Shown here: in pieces, positions 4,953 to 6,911 of the stretch
Numbering within the stretch: position 1 is the stretch's first letter
Layout: every line of letters starts with the position of its first letter
NCBI GenBank assembly: GCA_045631075.1
Contig: JAZQUC010000211.1
Location: forward strand, 1-6,911
DNA: 6,911 bases
Reading direction: 5' to 3'
From: Fimenecus sp045631075
GTDB taxonomy: Bacteria; Bacillota; Clostridia; Oscillospirales; Acutalibacteraceae
Made by a program: the position numbers and the translations under genes
Notes under the pieces: model-generated
Seen by the model: the letters and a program-made list of their open reading frames with translations, nothing else
Database searches by the model: none
Told to the model about the DNA's origin: nothing

Positions 4953-6911
4953 TTATAATTTCATTGCAATGTCCCATGCGCCCCAGATAACTGTACGAAG
5001 GTTACCAACCTTGTTAGCATCACCGATAATATGAACATGCTTACTCTTTTCTGCAAGTGGAGCAGGCTTGTAACCAACTGAAAGGATTACGCTGTCAGCT
5101 TCAATATCAATTGTATTTCCGTCTTTAGTTGCGATTGTAACACCGTTATCACGGATTTCAGTTGTGCGGCTTTCAAGATATACAGGAACTTTGTTTGTCT
5201 TGAAGAAATCACGAAGATAGCTTGTATTAGCAAGAGCAACACCAGGAGTTGTGATAAGGTCATCCTGCATTTCAACGATAACAGGCTTCTTACCCTGAAG
5301 ATAAAGCTCATAAGCGATTTCACAACCTGTAAGACCACCACCGATAACAACTACCTTGTCACCTGCAAGGCTGTTGTTAAGAAGGAAGTCAACTGCTTCG
5401 ATTGCCTTGTCAGCACCTGGAAGTGGAATCTTGTTAGCAACTGAACCAGTAGCAATGATTACTTCGTCAGCACCGAGTGAAGCAATATCCTTAATTTCTG
5501 TGTTCATATGAACTGTGATTGCATCATAAAGCTTGATTTCACGGTTGTACCAAGCAATAAGGTCACGGTCTTTTTCCTTGTATGATGGAGCAGCAGCTGC
5601 AATAAATACACCACCGAGCTTGTCACTCTTTTCGTAAAGGTCAACCTTGTGACCACGCTGTGCGCAAACCATAGCAGCTTCCATACCACCGATACCGCCA
5701 CCGATGACAGCAATCTTCTTTGCTTTTTTAGCAGGTTTAATCTTGTATTTCTTTGACTGCATTGTCTTAGGGTTAAGAGCACAACGAGAAAGTCCCATTG
5801 TATCTGTAAGGTCCTGAGTATTAGCATGACCCTTTGATGATGAGAAGTTGAAGCAACCTGCGTGACAGCAGATACAAGGCTTGATTTCTTCTACTCTGTC
5901 TTCAATAATTTTTGTAATCCATTCAGGGTCTGTAAGGAACTGACGAGCAACACCCATACCGTCGATTTTGCCATCCAAAATAGCCTGAGCACCTGCATCA
6001 GGTTCCATTCTACCTGCACAAACAACAGGAATATCAACGTGCTTTTTAATTTCAGCAACTTCCTGGAGGTTACAGTTCTGTGGCATATACATTGGTGGGT
6101 GACACCAGTACCATGAGTCATATGTACCATTGTCAGCGTTAAGCATATCATAACCTGCATCCTGAAGATACTTTGCAGCCTTGATTGATTCTTCCATATC
6201 ACGGCCAACTTCTTTGTAATCTTCACCAGGCATAGCACCTTCGCAGAAGCCCTTCATTTTTGATACAGCAGAGTAACGAAGAGAAACAGGGTAGTCATTA
6301 CCACAAGATTCTTTGATAGCCTTAACAACTTCAACAGCAAAACGATATCTGTTTTCAAAGCTTCCGCCATATTCGTCAGTACGCTTGTTAAAGAATTCAA
6401 TAGCAAACTGGTCAAGAAGGTAACCTTCGTGAACAGCGTGAACTTCAACACCGTCAACGCCTGCATCACGGCAAAGCTTTGCTGTCTTTGCAAATGCTTC
6501 AATAATTTCGTGAATCTGTTCCTTTGTCATTTCAGGACAGATAATATCGTGTGCCCAACGAGAAGGCTGTGGGCTTGGAGAAGCTAATTCGTGGCTTGTA
6601 TCAAGAATAGGCTTGATAAGAGCGCGTGTAAACTTATTTCTGTGAAGAGGTGCAACAAGCTCAGTAATAGCCCAGCTTCTACCCATACCTGCAGTAAGCT
6701 GAACAAAAAGCTTTGCGCCTGTTTTATGGATTTCATCCATAAACTCTTTAAGCTCTTCAAACATCTTAGGATTTTGCCAGAGCCACTTGCCCCAGAAGGT
6801 ATCTCTCAAAGGAGCAATACCCGGAATAATAAGACCAACATTGTTGTTAGCTCTTTCAAGGAAAAGCTTTGCAGCCTCTTTATCGAAATGGCAGCCGCCT
6901 AATTCGAACCA
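4953..6911 (-). CDS. NADH:flavin oxidoreductase, Old Yellow Enzyme/FadH-type, N-terminus cut by window edge
   Basis: 652 residues are visible, numbered here from the first in-window codon at 6911. The layout is that of 2,4-dienoyl-CoA reductase (FadH), enoate reductases and BaiCD/BaiH: an FMN-binding TIM barrel (about 1-335), a [4Fe-4S] cysteine cluster, then FAD and NAD(P)H domains. Electrons should pass from NAD(P)H through FAD and Fe-S to FMN, which reduces an activated C=C bond. Marks: HEGYLLDQF with Y164 and RTDEYGGSFENR; H271 in WCHPP; C346, C349, C353 and C377 (C-x2-C-x3-C-x23-C); GGGIGG (404-409); IIATGS; a second fold GGGLTGCE (524-531); and IIGDA near the end. The frame stays open to 6911. 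A TTG at 6809 is internal, since homologous sequence (NNNVGLIIPGIAP) precedes it. By comparison with FadH roughly 30-50 residues are missing. Substrate unknown. Confidence 0.9.
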   Translation of the reverse strand, partial: WFELGGCHFDKEAAKLFLERANNNVGLIIPGIAPLRDTFWGKWLWQNPKMFEELKEFMDEIHKTGAKLFVQLTAGMGRSWAITELVAPLHRNKFTRALIKPILDTSHELASPSPQPSRWAHDIICPEMTKEQIHEIIEAFAKTAKLCRDAGVDGVEVHAVHEGYLLDQFAIEFFNKRTDEYGGSFENRYRFAVEVVKAIKESCGNDYPVSLRYSAVSKMKGFCEGAMPGEDYKEVGRDMEESIKAAKYLQDAGYDMLNADNGTYDSWYWCHPPMYMPQNCNLQEVAEIKKHVDIPVVCAGRMEPDAGAQAILDGKIDGMGVARQFLTDPEWITKIIEDRVEEIKPCICCHAGCFNFSSSKGHANTQDLTDTMGLSRCALNPKTMQSKKYKIKPAKKAKKIAVIGGGIGGMEAAMVCAQRGHKVDLYEKSDKLGGVFIAAAAPSYKEKDRDLIAWYNREIKLYDAITVHMNTEIKDIASLGADEVIIATGSVANKIPLPGADKAIEAVDFLLNNSLAGDKVVVIGGGLTGCEIAYELYLQGKKPVIVEMQDDLITTPGVALANTSYLRDFFKTNKVPVYLESRTTEIRDNGVTIATKDGNTIDIEADSVILSVGYKPAPLAEKSKHVHIIGDANKVGNLRTVIWGAWDIAMKL

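Noticed and set aside
4949..4962. GAAATTATAATTTC palindrome similar to the 24-bp repeat's core
   Set aside because: It overlaps the stop codon of the minus-strand gene, lacks the rest of the repeat, and is short AT sequence likely by chance.
5862..6116. Plus-strand open frame opposite the flavoenzyme
   Set aside because: It runs antisense to clearly conserved coding sequence and its translation shows no recognisable domain.
6807..6809. TTG as the real start of the flavoenzyme
   Set aside because: The 34 codons upstream to the window edge stay open and match the family's barrel start, so the gene begins beyond the window.
4953..6911. Assignment of the flavoenzyme to bile acid 7-dehydroxylation (BaiCD or BaiH)
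   Set aside because: The domain layout is shared, but no other bai gene is in the window and the Fe-S spacing and catalytic region do not single out Bai proteins.

Overview
The window looks like chromosome from an AT-rich anaerobic Firmicute, most likely a gut Clostridia of the Oscillospiraceae/Ruminococcaceae type. This is inferred from the low-GC coding sequence, the clostridial protein style, the oxygen-sensitive enzyme set (radical SAM, iron-dependent alcohol dehydrogenase, Fe-S flavoenzyme), and GC-rich TGTAGGGG/CCCCTACA palindromic repeats between genes. No phage, IS, CRISPR, tRNA or rRNA signal was seen.

Layout: bases 1-339 are a non-coding, repeat-rich leader holding two palindromic elements (24-105 and 127-266) and a short AT-rich repeat (294-317) whose palindrome contains a TATAAT box. 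Bases 340-4653 hold four tightly packed plus-strand genes: a YhcC/YtqA-type radical SAM protein, an iron-containing alcohol dehydrogenase, a membrane-anchored M20 metallopeptidase, and a classical short-chain dehydrogenase. The junctions are a 4-base overlap, 1 base and 12 bases, so they probably form one transcript, ending at the hairpin at 4676-4703. Bases 4654-4952 separate this unit from a convergent gene and contain two intrinsic terminators facing each other, with a third palindromic element (4758-4839) and a second copy of the AT-rich repeat (4863-4886) between them. Bases 4953-6911 on the minus strand encode the bulk of an Old-Yellow-Enzyme/2,4-dienoyl-CoA-reductase-type flavoprotein whose N-terminus lies beyond the window.

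The proteins are recognisable families, but the joint role of the four-gene unit is not known to me. Two reductase/dehydrogenase types beside an M20 hydrolase would fit release of an amide- or peptide-linked compound and redox conversion of a carbonyl or alcohol; that is inference only.

The least ordinary content is the non-coding DNA. Three copies of one two-hairpin element are present. Elements 1 and 3 are both exactly 82 bp, lie in inverted orientation, align without gaps, and differ in one stem by three fully compensated base-pair changes. Element 2 keeps the same 26-base spacer but carries about 60 extra bases in one hairpin that can fold into a branched structure.
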